Positions 12,204 through 23,625 of a stretch of DNA of 64,000 nt are shown here, piece after piece. Each line of letters starts with the position of its first letter. Positions within the stretch are counted from its first letter, which is position 1. The notes below the pieces were generated by a model that did not search any database, was not told the origin of the DNA, and was given only the letters and a program-made list of their open reading frames with translations. Source of the DNA: Nicotiana tabacum (lineage: Eukaryota > Streptophyta > Magnoliopsida > Solanales > Solanaceae); contig NC_134097.1 in the NCBI RefSeq assembly GCF_000715075.1, positions 124,060,997 to 124,124,996 on the forward strand, read 5' to 3'. The position numbers and the translations under genes are program-made.

Positions 12204-12462
12204 TGTTATGATCAAGAATGCAGAATTAATGTAATTCTTGTTCTAAAATAAAAGCAATGCAGTAAAATGTAAATAAGAAGAGATAGAAAAAAGGGAAAAG
12301 TGTTTTCTTCTTTCACTTTGGTGTATTTTTCCATTGCAATTACATGACCTTTTATATGCATAAAAAGCAAAGATGATGGATATAAAATAGGAGATTTAAT
12401 CTTTAAGTTATTCAAAACATGGGCATCCAATGTAGCATCCAATGTACAAACTATTCATAACA
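12204..12462 (-). repeat. 259-bp copia 3' LTR
   Basis: On the minus strand it begins TGTTATG and ends CATAACA, perfect 7-bp inverted ends. It is preceded by the polypurine tract AAGGGGGAG (12463-12471). It lies 3' of the copia RNase H ORF on the same strand. The 5' LTR was not found. Confidence 0.8.
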
Positions 12463-12471
12463 CTCCCCCTT
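12463..12471 (-). other. Copia polypurine tract
   Basis: Minus strand AAGGGGGAG abuts the LTR start TGTTATG. Confidence 0.7.
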
Positions 12472-12652
12472 GGATGTCCATGTAAGATAATGTGTCTCAT
12501 TAAGAACTTACAAAAAAATATTGGAATATACATAATTATTTATAATATGCATTGCTTGCTGCCTCATTAAAAACCTTACCAGGAAAACCCAGTGGGACAA
12601 AACCTTGGTTAAGGAAAAGAGTGCAGCGTGTAGTTACTACCCTGATGAAAAA
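12472..12652 (-). other. Copia 3' untranslated segment
   Basis: 181 bp between the RNase H stop and the polypurine tract, without coding character. Confidence 0.55.
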
Positions 12653-13273
12653 TCACTTAATATCTCGAAGACGACGCATTCCAATCTTATATATCAGCTT
12701 TTCAAATATTGAGGTTGGTAATGCCTTAGTGAACAGATCAGCCAAATTATCACTTGAACGAACTTGTTGTACATCTATTTCACCATTCTTCTGAAGATCA
12801 TGAGTGAAAAAGAATTTTGGTGAAATGTGTTTTGTTCTATCTCCTTTGATATATCCTCTTTTCAATTGAGCTATGCATGCAGCATTGTCTTCATACAATA
12901 TTGTTGGAATATTCTCTTTTGAAGAAAGACCACATGTTTGCTGAATGTGTTGAGTTACAAATCTCAACCAAACACATTCTCGACTTGCTTCGTGAATAGC
13001 TATTATCTCTGCATGATTTGAAGAAGTAGCAACCATAGTTTGTTTTGTCGAACGCCATGATATGGTTGTCCGTCCACTTGTAAATAAATAGCCTGTCTGA
13101 GATCGACCTTTGTGTGGATCAGACAAATATCCTGCATCTGCATAACCAATCAATGATGGCTTGGATTCATTTGAATAAAATAAACCCATATCAATGGCCC
13201 CTTGGAGGTATCTGAATATATGTTTAATACCATTCTGGTGTCTTTGTGTTGGCGAAGAACTAAATCTTGCCAA
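12653..13273 (-). pseudogene. Ty1/copia RT end and RNase H, 206 codons open
   Basis: The open frame begins within the RT/RNase H linker ('PTQRHQNGIKHIFRYLQG'). It contains the copia RNase H landmarks: 'GYADAGYLSDP', 'SQTGYLF', 'ISWRSTKQ', 'ATSSNHAEIIAIHEA', 'CVWL', 'LYEDNAACI', 'KGDRTKHISPKFFF' and the C-terminal 'NLADLFTKALP'. The first Asp of the catalytic set is in 'YADAG'. The usual 'SS.EAE' is 'SSNHAEI' here. The 5' two thirds of the element (gag, protease, integrase, most of RT) is absent: at 13274 the sequence switches to unrelated DNA. It would have degraded the RNA template during reverse transcription. The frame is intact but the element cannot be autonomous. Confidence 0.85.
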
Positions 13274-13274
13274 T

Positions 13275-14054
13275 AAGCTTACTGAGAATAGGTCTCACGA
13301 GTCATGAGCAGGTTTAGTAGAGTCTCGCGGATCGATACGGAGACGTCTGTATTTATCCTCGAGAGGTTGCAGAACCTTTAGAAAAACTTCACATTCTTGA
13401 ATTCTTATCGTGCGTCTTTGATTTGGCTTGAAATGTAACTCTTTGAATCCCTTCCACGCGTTCGTGTGCGCGCATGAGCGCTCAGTGTCAGATGTACATC
13501 GATGTCTTGTGATTTCCCGATCGAGGGGCGAGATATGATCCATGTGAGTTGATGTTGGGCCAGTTTGAAGGACTCAAAGTCGAATCTTTGCCTATGGCTT
13601 GAGCACCGAGGTGCTGATTGTGTGAGCAAGTATTTTTGAACTTATATATTCAGTAGTGTCCCTATCAGTGGAAGTGACGACTGCATGGTTATGTGATGAG
13701 TATGTTGTGACTGCGAGATGTATTCTTATGAATTGGAAGCGGCGAGGAGGGTCTGCTGGAGGATAGAAGAACTATTGGGTGCTTGATTTTTATTCTTGCT
13801 TTGAGGTGTAGCCCCGAGTTATGAGCGTGTGAAGAATCTTTTCATGTTTCCTAGTTGTGAGTGAAGTAAATTTTATGTTTCAGTATGAGTTCAGACTCAG
13901 AAAGGCTAAGTGACTGCGTAATGTTTGTGACGGTGGAAGGCATACAGAAATGTCAATTGAAGGCAAAGCAGGTGGGTTACCTCCTGCGGAGAATTCTGGG
14001 GTTGTGTGACCCTTATGTGACTGTTAGAAGATCTCATGTACAAGTGAAATGTAA
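13275..14054 (+). other. Probable forward gypsy leader fragment
   Basis: It starts 'aggtctcacgagtcatgagc' (13291-13310) and continues with non-coding GC-balanced DNA. I associate this phrasing with the leader just after the primer-binding site in Solanaceae Tekay-like elements, read on +. No PBS is present at its left edge, so it is a fragment. The origin is inferred from memory of the family. Confidence 0.35.
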
Positions 14055-14640
14055 GTGTTGAAATTTGAATTTTTGGGTCGCCTAAGAGCACCCATCAACA
14101 ATCTATTAATATTACAAGATACCCCTTACTATAGAAAGTTGGTGGGTAAGCTCAATTTCTTAACCAACACCATACTAGACATTGCCTATGGAGTTCAATA
14201 CTTAAGCCAATTCATGCAGGACCCAGAGAACCTCATCTTAAGACAGCTTTTCACATGTTCAATATTTGAGAACTGATCCAACATTGGGGATATTTTTTTC
14301 CAAAGATGAGGACTACACTGTGAGAGCCTATTGTGATTCTGATTGGGCATCATGTCCAGATTCTAGAAAGTCTGTTAGTGGTTATATTGTCTTACTAGGC
14401 CACAATCCTGTCAGATGAAAATCCAAGAAGCAAGAAACTATTTCATTATCTTCTGCAGAGGCAGAATACACGTTACTTAGAAAAGTTGTAGAAGAATTGG
14501 TATGGTTGACCAGACTATTTGGAGAGTTGACTGTCCCTTTTCCATAACCAATTGATGTCTACCGTGACAGTCAATCTGCACACCATATAGCCAGGAACCC
14601 TATTTTTCATCAACAAGCCAAACATATCGAGGTCGCTTGT
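14055..14640 (+). pseudogene. Ty1/copia RT end and RNase H fragment
   Basis: The + strand carries 'YYRKLVGKLNFLTNT', 'DIAYGVQYLSQFMQDP', then (in another frame) 'VRAYCDSDWASCPDSRKS', 'SGYIVLLG', 'KSKKQETISLSSAEAEY', 'VYRDSQSAHHIARNPIF' and 'AKHIEV'. These are the copia RT tail and RNase H in correct order, broken by a frameshift near 14275 and stops. It stops dead at 14640, where a chromovirus LTR begins in mid-sequence. The missing C-terminus of the same family is present at 9537-9672. Confidence 0.8.
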
Positions 14641-15860
14641 TCCTCATCTCCCCATGAGTTCATACATATCAAAAACATCAAAATCCATCCACAATTGACC
14701 CTTCAAATCTCGAATGTTTGGTTTCAAATTTTTAAGCCCTAGTTCTTCAATTTTCACCCTAAATTTCCATGCTTTCTAGCTCTAATCCATGAAATAATAG
14801 CATAGGAACAAGTTTTAGGTCCAAATTCCTTACCTCAATGAAGTTCCCTTGAAATCCCTCTCTCAAATCTCCCCAAAAGCTCCAAAGCCGAGATAAAAAT
14901 GGTGAAATAGCTCAAAATTCGCGAAGGCCTCAATTTATACTTTCTGCCCAGAACTTTCGCATTTGCGGACATTTTATCGCTTCTGTGGTACCGCTTATGC
15001 GGCCCTTCTTCCGCTTCTGCGGAAATCACTCAATTGGCCAACAACCGCATCTGCGATCAAATCCCGCATCTGCGACATCGCAGATGCGGCCAGCCTAACC
15101 GCTTCTGCGGTCTCTACCCAGCAGGCTCATTTTCTCTTCTGCAACTAATCAACCACATCTGCGGTCCACAACCCGCAGATGCGAAAATATCAGAAGCAAC
15201 AAATCTGAAGCTGCAACAAATTCCAAATTCTCCGATAACCACCCGAAATTACCCCGAGGCCCCCGGGACCTCAACCAAAAGCACGAACATGACCCAATAC
15301 CTTATTCAAACTTGCCCCAATCATCAAAACACCTCAAACAACATCAAATCATCCAAAGCACATCGGATTCAAGCCTAATTTTCTAAATTCTTCCGAAATA
15401 TGCTTTTGATCAAAACCGAATGACCTGAAATTTTACATACACATCCCAAATGACACCATGAAACTACTGCAACTCTCAGAATTTTATTCCGACCTCTATA
15501 TCAAAATCTCACCTATCAACTTGAAAACGCTAAAATCTCAATTTTGCCAATCCAAGCCTAAACCGTCCATGGACTTCCAAAATGCATTCCGATCACGCTC
15601 CTAAGTCCCAAATCGCGTAACGGAGCTAACTAAATCATAAAAATCCCGATCCAAGATCATATACAAACAAGTCAAATCTAGGTCAAACCTTTCAAATTTA
15701 AAGCTTTAAACTGAGAACTTTTCTCCCAAATTCATTCTGATTACCCTGAGAACCAAAACCAACGATTTACATCAGTCATAATACATCACACGGGGCAAGT
15801 CATGCCCGAAAACTGGTGATCCAAGTGCAAAAGCTTAAAACGACCGATCAGGTCGTTACA
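14641..15860 (-). repeat. Truncated chromovirus LTR (5' LTR side of the 12.5-kb insert)
   Basis: Near-identical to the part of the left LTR from about 4991 to 6181, including the CG-rich hairpin array. It begins in mid-LTR at the copia junction. It ends ...GTCGTTACA followed by the target duplication CTGGT. About 1.7 kb of LTR is missing on its left. Confidence 0.8.
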
Positions 15861-15865
15861 CTGGT

Positions 15866-16069
15866 GTGATCCACATACCCTAGAATGTGCCTCTTACAAA
15901 ATTGGAGTGCTTTTTATTCCCCCAAGCATCGCAAGAGTACTTCCTCGAATGACCTTTTGTAGAGAGTATCTCTGTAGTAAAGGAAGCGAGGTGCACGGCG
16001 GCGGATTTCAGTCCTTCTCCTCGAATTTTTTGGAAGTATTCCATAGCTTAAGTAGTCGATAATGGGTTG
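15866..16069 (-). pseudogene. Tat/Ogre integrase N-terminal segment
   Basis: Minus-strand DNA between the archaeal-type RNase H and the nested insertion. In intact relatives this encodes the linker and zinc-binding start of integrase, which resumes at 3301. No long frame remains. Confidence 0.5.
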
Positions 16070-16576
16070 TCACCATTCTTCTTTCTCAACTTCAGAAACA
16101 GCGACAAGATGCTTGAGTTCATTTTCTTCACCTTCAGCCTCATTTGGTGGCGGTACTACCCATTTTTGGCAGACAATAACTTGTGCTTGATCAGGCAGGG
16201 TTAACGACGAAGCTAGGGTAGCTAAAGCATCAACCTTCTTATTTTCTTTCCTTGGCACATACTGAATAGTCACATCACCGAGCCACCCCATTAATTTTTT
16301 AGCGTAATCATGATATGGGCGTAGTTCAGGCTTCTTGACCTCGTAACTACCTAAAAGCTGATTGACCACTAATTGGGAGTCACCAAAGACTTGCAATTGA
16401 AATTGCTTCATATCAACGACCATTTCAAGCCCAAGTATTAATGCTTGATACTTAGTAACATTGTTGGAACAGAGTTGTGTCAAGGTGAAGGAGCAGGGCA
16501 AGACTTCACCTTGAGAAGTGACAAATACTATGCTGACACCAGCTCCTCCATGATGTGAAGCACCATCAAAGTACAC
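16070..16576 (-). pseudogene. Archaeal-type RNase H domain of the Tat element
   Basis: A 168-codon open frame starts MYFDGASHHGGAGVSIVF, the glycine-rich first strand of archaeal-type RNase HI with its catalytic Asp. It has the acidic partner in 'LILGLEMVVD', the third Asp in 'VFGDSQLVVNQL' and the distal 'KKVDALATLAS'. A second, archaeal-type RNase H after the regular RT-RNase H pair is the hallmark of the Tat lineage and supports the classification. It is separated from the preceding RT-RNase H frame by one stop at 16579-16577. All four acidic positions appear to be kept. Confidence 0.8.
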
Positions 16577-16579
16577 CTT

Positions 16580-18412
16580 CTATGGAGGTTGAACTTCAAC
16601 AACCATTGCGTCCTCATCAGGTAGTTCGTCAGTTACCTCCCAGTTATCAGGTATCGAATGATCTACCAAGAAGTCTGCTAATGCTTGTCCTTTTATAGCC
16701 TTTTGAGGGATGTACAAAATCTCGAATTGTTTGAATTGGAGGTACCATCTAGCTAGTTGATCACTAAGAACAGGTTTTGACATCACAAACTTGATGGGAT
16801 TTGCCTTAGAAACAAGACGGACAACATGAGCTTAAAAGTAGTGCTTCAACTTTTGAATTGAGAAGACTAGCGCCAAACACAACTTTTCAATTGGCGAATA
16901 ATTCAGCTCGTTTGGTGTTATCATCCTGCTCAAGTAGTAAAGGGAGTTTTCTTTCCCTTCACTATTTTCTTGGGCCAACAGCGCTCCAACAGACCTTTCT
17001 TGTGCTGAAATGTATAGTATCAGTGGTTTTCCAAGTATTGGGGCTGCTAAAACTAGAGGCTTCATCAAGTAGGATTTAATGTTCTCAAAGGCATTGCTAC
17101 ACGTTTGGTCCTATTTGAAAGGGATACCTTTCTTCATAAGGCGACTGAATGGTTGGCACCTTCCAGCTAGGTTTGAGATGAATCTCCTAAGGTACGCTAA
17201 CTTTCCTTGCAGACTTTTCAATTCGTGAATATCCCGAGGCTCATGCATTTTCAAGATTGCATCTACTTTGGCTTGATAAATTTCAATCCCTCGATGTAGA
17301 ACAATGAAACCAAGGAACTTCCACTCCAAAGGAGCATTTCAATATATTCATCCTAAGTTGGTACCTCCAGAGCAACTCAAACACCATTCTCAAGTCTTTC
17401 AAGTGATCGCCCTTCTCTCTTGATTTTACCACCAAGTCATCAACATAGCATTCGATATTCTTGTGGAGAAGATCATCAAAAATATTCTGCATAACCCTTT
17501 GGTAAGTAGCACCAGCGTTCTTCAAGCCAAAAGGCATTACCTTGTAGCAATAAATACCCTTTGGGTGTGGAATGCAGTAAGCTCTTCATCTTTTGGTGCC
17601 ATGCGAATTTGGTTATAGCCCGACGAACCATCCATGAAAGACATTGCCTCGTAACCAGTGGTAGCATCGATCATCAACTCTAGAATAGGGAGCGGGAATT
17701 CATCTTTGGGACACGCATTGTTGAGATCCCTAAAGTCAATGCATACTCGAATCTAGCCATTTTTCTTTCTTACAGGGACAATACTTGAAACCCATGTTGG
17801 GTGTTTAACTTCACAAATAAAGCCAGCTTCGATGAGTTTGTTAACTTCGGTTTCAATCAAGGGAACCAAGTCCGACCTAAAGCGTCTTTGAGCTTGTTTA
17901 ACAGGGCGAGCACCATTTTTGACTACAAGGTCATGGACTGCTACTTTCGGGTCCAAGCCAGGCATCTTTTTGTAACTCCAAGCAAAGACATTCCTGAACT
18001 CCTTGAGTAACTCAATATAAGTTCTTTCTTCATCAACTTCTAGTAAAGCACTTAAGTAGGTGAGTCTTGGTTTTTCATCGGTGCCAAGGTTAACTTCTTT
18101 TAAGGCATCAACTGTCATCTTTACTCCTTCTTCAAGTTCAGGTAGAGCATCTTTCGCATCTTCATCTTCTTGAGGTTCCCCATCGTTGAAGAATATGTGA
18201 TAACATGGTGAAACATCCTCCAATTCTGCATTATCCTCCATCGAAAATGGAACACCATTCTCACCTTGTATAATGACATGATACGAAGAACCCACACTTT
18301 CTTCATCTTCGTCACGTTCCTTAGTGTAGACCACATTATATGGCTTTACCTTCAGTACTTCTTTACATGAAACCACAAGTTTTGTTTGTCGCCTCATTCT
18401 AGAAGGAACCAA
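16580..18412 (-). pseudogene. Tat/Ogre-like RT and RNase H, broken into several frames
   Basis: Minus-strand frames appear in order. 18412-17753 is acidic pre-RT, then 'FAWSYKKMPGLDP' and 'KLIEAGFICEVKHPTWVSSIVPV' (RT fingers). 17667-17476 and 17537-17283 carry 'MPFGLKNAGATYQRVMQ' and the catalytic 'YVDDLVVKSREKGDHL' (RT palm). 17329-17111 carries 'KSLQGKLAYLRRFISNLAGR' (thumb). 17068-16832 and 16786-16580 carry 'KPLILYISAQERSVGALLAQ', 'LYYLSRMITPNELNYSPIEK' and 'ALADFLVDH' (RNase H). The YVDD box is intact, but at least four frameshifts or stops split the polyprotein. It copied element RNA into DNA; this copy is inactive. Confidence 0.85.
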
Positions 18413-18462
18413 AGTTTGGAAATCATCAAAGATCTTCTGGATTTTGGGTAAAGCGGGTGTTC

Positions 18463-19231
18463 TTATGCTTTGAAAATTTCTCTGGAACTTGTCCCCTTCT
18501 TTAATGAACCCAATCTCTCAAACACAGAAGTCCTCACAGGTGATTTTCCAAGTCGATCAAAGACATAAGGCTTGTTAGAAGCGGATGATTCATCTTCTAT
18601 AGTGATATAATTGTTGCTCGCCCTTCTTATAGAGATGCACACTGGTGGTTGTTGCTTGTATCCCAGACCTTCACGTGGTTGTCTCGTCGTAGCTTTTGAT
18701 GGTAGCTTCTCTAACTTTGACGGCTCATTAGGATTGTATCCAACTTTTGCAAATAGCCTGTAAGTGTTAGGATCAAAACCTTCATCTGTTCGCTTTGTAG
18801 GGAGTGCCACATTCTGCAAATGATTTTGGGCCACAAACCCTGCAAGTGGCTTTGAGGACAACTTTACTGCCTTAATTTGCTTTACTGGAAGAGTTAACTC
18901 CTTTATCATGTTAGTTTGGAGATTAGATGATTCACCTTCATCTTTCTTCCTTTTAGGGACATATTGGAGCGCAGACTTACTTTCTTGCCATAAGACGCAA
19001 TATTCCCTCTATAAGATTTATTCGCATTGGGTTGTACCTCCTTAGTAACAGCTTTAGCTTTACCAGTAGTCACCTCTGCTTTTTTAGTTGTGGGCTTGCC
19101 ATTCTTACTTTTCATGCCATCATTAGCTTTTAGCTCCTTCACAATGTGGTTCTTCAAGTAGAACTTTGCATCGGCGAAGTGTGACTTAGCCTCAGTGAAT
19201 GGCTCATCATCAGCAACTATCTTATTCTCAA
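18463..19231 (-). pseudogene. Tat polyprotein segment between protease and RT
   Basis: ORFs 19157-18906 (very Lys-rich, 'NGKPTTKKAEVTTGKAKAV') and 18909-18463 (ends 'RTSVFERLGSLKKGTSS') form the linker between protease and RT in this lineage. No catalytic residues are expected here. It is interrupted on its upstream side by the solo LTR at 19237. Confidence 0.65.
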
Positions 19232-19236
19232 CTTCA

Positions 19237-22169
19237 TGTCATGACCCAAAATCCACTAGTTGTGATGGCACCTAACCCAACCCGCTAGGTAAGCCAACTA
19301 ATTTATCCAATTCCATTAAAGTCAACCAAACAATTAAATAAAGAAATTAACTGAATTTTATACATTCCCCAAGGACTGGTAGTACACATCATGAGCTTCT
19401 AAGAATAGAGTTCACAAAGCCAATATGAAGGAAATACATCTTCTGTTTGAAAAGTACATAAACAGAGTTTTATAAAGCTAAGGATACCATGAACAAGAGG
19501 CAGCTACATCAAGGACGCAGGTACACCTTAAAATCCAGCAACCATCGAACACAGCAACATCGGCATCCGGGATCTGCACGCAATGTGCAGGAAGTGCAGT
19601 ATGAGTACAACCGACCCCATGTACTCGAAAAGTAACAAACGGGTTGAAAGCAGTGACGAGCTAGAACATAGGTCCTGTCCCATACCAATATCCAGTAACA
19701 GTTCATAACAATGTAAAGCATATAAATAAGGAAGTAACTCAGAGATAAAGTGTTCAGCTTTTTCACAGTTTTCCCAAAATAGTTCCGCCTTTCAAGAGTA
19801 TTAGTGAAAACTCAAATTCGTTACCGAAAATGTCGTGAAATATGAGATAGTTTAAAAACTGTATTTTCTTTTCCAAAACCCCTTTTCACAATAAATAAGA
19901 TATTTCATTTTCTTTCCAAATAGCAAGTGTGAGATACCTCTCTATGACCATATATCAATGTGTGTAAAATGTCATAAATGACAGGATACCATACAACATG
20001 AGGAAAATGTATCTCTATGCATATATGTCATATATGCATGCCAATGTCATATATCTCATAGATGAATCATGTACGCACACTATCACAGTACTCAACCTCA
20101 CTGTATCACATCTTTCACTCATCATAATCAATCACTCGGTATTGTATATGGCCCATATGGCCCAGGGAAGATCTATCCCAAAATATATACATCACTGACT
20201 ATTTTTCACCCAGTACCGAGGAAACATGCCAATCTAGACTCATGGAGAAGATCCATCTCCATACCAAGGGAAGATCCATCCCTGAATGTAATCAAGTACT
20301 TCGGACAAATCCATGTCCAAGGAAATCCATCCCTCATAATATCATCCACGCTCACTGGGGGTGTATAGACTCCGGAGGGGTTCCTTCAGCCCAAGCGCTA
20401 TAACAAGCCAACCAAGGCATAATCAATAATTTGTTGTGACGTACAGCCCGATCCCATAACTGTCACTCATAATCAGGCTCTCGGCCTCACTCAATTATCA
20501 CTCTCTCTAGTCTCACCCACGGGCTCACAATGTCATGAAAGCTAGCCTGGAACAATGATATGATTTATCAAATAAGTAACAACTGAGACTGAGATATGAT
20601 ATGAATGCATGAATGTGACTGTGTACGAAATATCAATGAATTCAATGAGATGACAACAAGAAACGACCATTATAGGTCCCAACATTATTAACATAAAGCC
20701 TAAACATGATATCTTGCATGATCATTTATCTTATCACATGATGAAAATACAAATATCAATAAAATAGGGCCATTATTTAGTGCCCTGGAAACAACAGAGT
20801 CACAACTCACAGGATGCACGCCCACACGCCCGTCACCTAGCATGTGCATCACCTCAACACCAATCACATAGCACATAGTTCGGGGTTTTATACCCTCGGC
20901 ACTAAGTTTAGAAGAGTTACTTATCTTAAACAAGCCAATTCCGACATCGAGCAAGCCAAGCGATGCTCCAAGAATCCCATCACGCGCGTTCTGACTTCCG
21001 AATGGTTCAAAACTAATAAAAAACAACTCAAATACATCAAACAATGCTAAAGCAATCAATCCCAATCGAAAAAGGTTGAATCTTTAATCAAACAGCCCAA
21101 AATCAGCCCAAAATTCCAACTCGGGTCCGCACCTCGGAACCCAACAAAACTCACAAAATCCGTCAATCCATTCAATTACGAGTTCAACCATACTAGTTTC
21201 ACTCAAATCCGACTCCGAATCGGTGTCCAAAACTCAAAAATTCTTATTATGAAACTTTATGCCAAACCCCCCAATTTCTTCTTTAAAATTCATCAACCAA
21301 AAGCTAAAATCGAAGATAGATTCATAAAATATAACCAAAACCGAGTAAGAACACTTACCCCAATTCATATGTTGAAAAGCGCCTCGAAAAATTGCCCAAT
21401 TCCGAGCTCCCCAACTCAAAACATGTTAAATGCACAAAACCATTATTTTAACACTATTCAGCCTCGTTTCTTGTGCCAAAAGATCTTGAAACTCACTTTC
21501 CATACCTCTTATGAATTTCTTGTAAAATTCTAGTCAAGTTAGGATCTTTAATCTCTCCATTTGACTTTATATTGAAGGAGATATGTTGGTTTCAATATTT
21601 GGAAATAGTGTAGATTTTTAAATACGCAGCAGTGACAATTTCGTAATTAATCTGAAAAATCTAGCAACACAATTCTTAGTAAAATGACCATAAAATCTTC
21701 ATACGATGTCCAAATTTGACGATTCTTTTTGCTATGACTTCGTAATTACGATACGGATCTAATGCTTCAAAAAACAGAAATCGGAGCTCATTTGTTCAAT
21801 GTGGTACCATTTATGCTTGAAGAAACGACGTCGAAACATAAGAAAAACGAGCGCAACACAACTCAAACCTATCTGAAACTCACCTGAGCCCCTCGGGACC
21901 CCGTCTAAACATACCAAAAATTCCATATCATAATACGCACCTACTCGAGGCCTCAAAACACACATAACAATATCGAAACGACGAAATGCACCTCAAATCA
22001 AACTTAATGAACTTTCAACTTCCAAAAACTCACGCCGAAACATATCAAATCAACTCGAAATGAACCCAAATTTTTGCACACAAGTCCTAATACATCATAT
22101 GGAGTAACTCGTGCCCCCAAACTACTGAGCGAAGTGCAAATGCTCAAAATGACCGGTCAAGTCATTACA
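19237..22169 (-). mobile_element. 2.9-kb solo LTR of a chromovirus-related element
   Basis: It starts TGTCATGACCC, ends GGTCAAGTCATTACA and is flanked on both sides by CTTCA (19232-19236 and 22170-22174), a perfect 5-bp target duplication. There is no internal region and no second LTR. It shares its plan with the LTR at 3307-6181 (for example 'cgctcactgggggtgta', 'gactccggagggg', 'cccaagcgctataacaagcc'), but it is clearly a different subfamily. A solo LTR is what remains after recombination between two LTRs. The polyprotein frame of the Tat element runs up to both borders. Confidence 0.9.
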
Positions 22170-22174
22170 CTTCA

Positions 22175-23625
22175 CCCTCGTAGTATTTTAAACATTGATG
22201 GTAGGTAGATGGAACTACTTTATTCTCATGTATTCAAGGCCTTCCAAGCAAGACGTTGTATGAAGTCTTTGCATCGATCATATGTAGCCATGCACTTGAT
22301 TGCATATCTTCAATAGTGATTTACAGTCTGACCGCGCCTATGGCTCTTTGCCCCCGTTGGTTGAATCATTGAATCATCACACGACTTTCTGAGAGTTCGT
22401 TCATGGGAAAACCAAGTTCTTTCATAGTACGAATTGGCAAGATGTTTACTGAGGATCCTCTATCAACCAAAATTTGATTTACCTTTTCATCGCGCATATA
22501 GCCAACCAGGTATAATGGGCGGTTACGAGGAGTGTCACCAAGTAGAAAATCGTCATTTGTGAATGTAAATTTTTCCTCACAAGCATTAACTTCTTGAGAA
22601 ATGGACTTGACGAGCTTTTTCGAAGATGGTGTCAATGGTAGGTCAACATTCTTTTCTTCCCCTTTGTCAGCATGGCAACAAGAGGCATCGATACCCTCAT
22701 GGGAAATCTTCGTGCGGAACCAACTTGGTAAAAACTCCTCCAAGGTCACTGGATTTCGTGCCTTTTGAGAGTGGTGTACCTCCACTTTTGCTCTCTTTAA
22801 GTGCTTAAATGGATTCCATCTCTTTGGTCCTTTTACCATCATTTTCCTTGTTGGTTGTTCTGCTGATTCTTTTCGTGGGCTCCTTCTGTGGTGCCTACGA
22901 CGAGTCACCAACGTCCAACCTTTATCATCATTAGGTTGATTGACTTCAGCTTTGTCATTCTCCAGTAATTCTTCATCTTTACTTTCTTTAAAATCACATA
23001 ATTCATCCGGATTGAATGAGCCAAAGGTGATAAAGACTTGGTTTGCGCTTGCTTTCTCATCTTCAAGCATGATCTTCTTTTCACGAGCCAAGTCCATAAC
23101 TTTGTCCTTGAAGACAAAGCACTTCTCCAGAGGGTGGCTCACAAGTCGATGGTATTTGCAGTAATTTGGGTCATTTGTTTTCCCAGCTTCATTTGGTCGC
23201 TTCATCTCCGCAAGCTCAATAAGATTTAACTCGAGGAGTTCTTCAAAAATAGCTGGCATATCAGAATCCAGAAATGGATACTCTTTCTCTTGCATTTCTT
23301 TTAGAGTCAACTTTCCACTTGGCTTATCTTGAAAAGAAGTGGATTTCATACTCCGCTTCTTGCTCACCTTCGTTATGAACTTCACAAGTGATGTGTTGAC
23401 ATTCACGGCTTTTTTGTTTTCAGATTTGGGTACGAACTTGCCCCATTTCCTAACTTCTTGCTTGTCGTTCCCTTTGCGAGGCTCATAGATAGGCAACCTT
23501 TTATTTCCAGCGGAGGCCATGCTCAACTCCATGTCATGGGCACGAGTCGCAAGTTCTTCAAATGTGCCAGGATTGATACCTTGCAAGATGTAGCGTAATC
23601 CCCAATGCATACCTTGGATGCACAT
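22175..23625 (-). pseudogene. Tat gag C-terminal part and aspartic protease
   Basis: ORF 23625-22366 (419 codons) is basic and low in complexity in its first half. Near residue 155 it has '[19 protein letters not shown]', a CxxH-like zinc-binding element typical of Tat gag. The end carries the retropepsin: '[26 protein letters not shown]'. The active-site triplet appears as D-R-G with Ser after it, unusual for a protease (normally D-S/T-G or D-G-G in this lineage). The rest of the protease lies between 22365 and the solo LTR, with a stop at 22365-22363. Confidence 0.75.

Larger units (their letters stand above)
3307..15860 (-). mobile_element. 12.5-kb Tekay/Del-like chromovirus composite inserted in the Tat integrase
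   Basis: The ends are TG...CA (TGTCACGACCC at the left, GGTCGTTACA at the right). They are flanked by CTAGT (3302-3306) and CTGGT (15861-15865), a 5-bp target duplication with one mismatch. The integrase reading frame resumes on both sides. Orientation is minus: the polypurine tract AAGTGGGGGAGGA lies just inside the left LTR. The left LTR is full length. The right one keeps only 1.2 kb. The interior combines degenerate chromovirus protease/RT, unassigned DNA, pieces of two copia families and a forward gypsy leader fragment, so it has been rearranged or invaded repeatedly. Confidence 0.75.
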
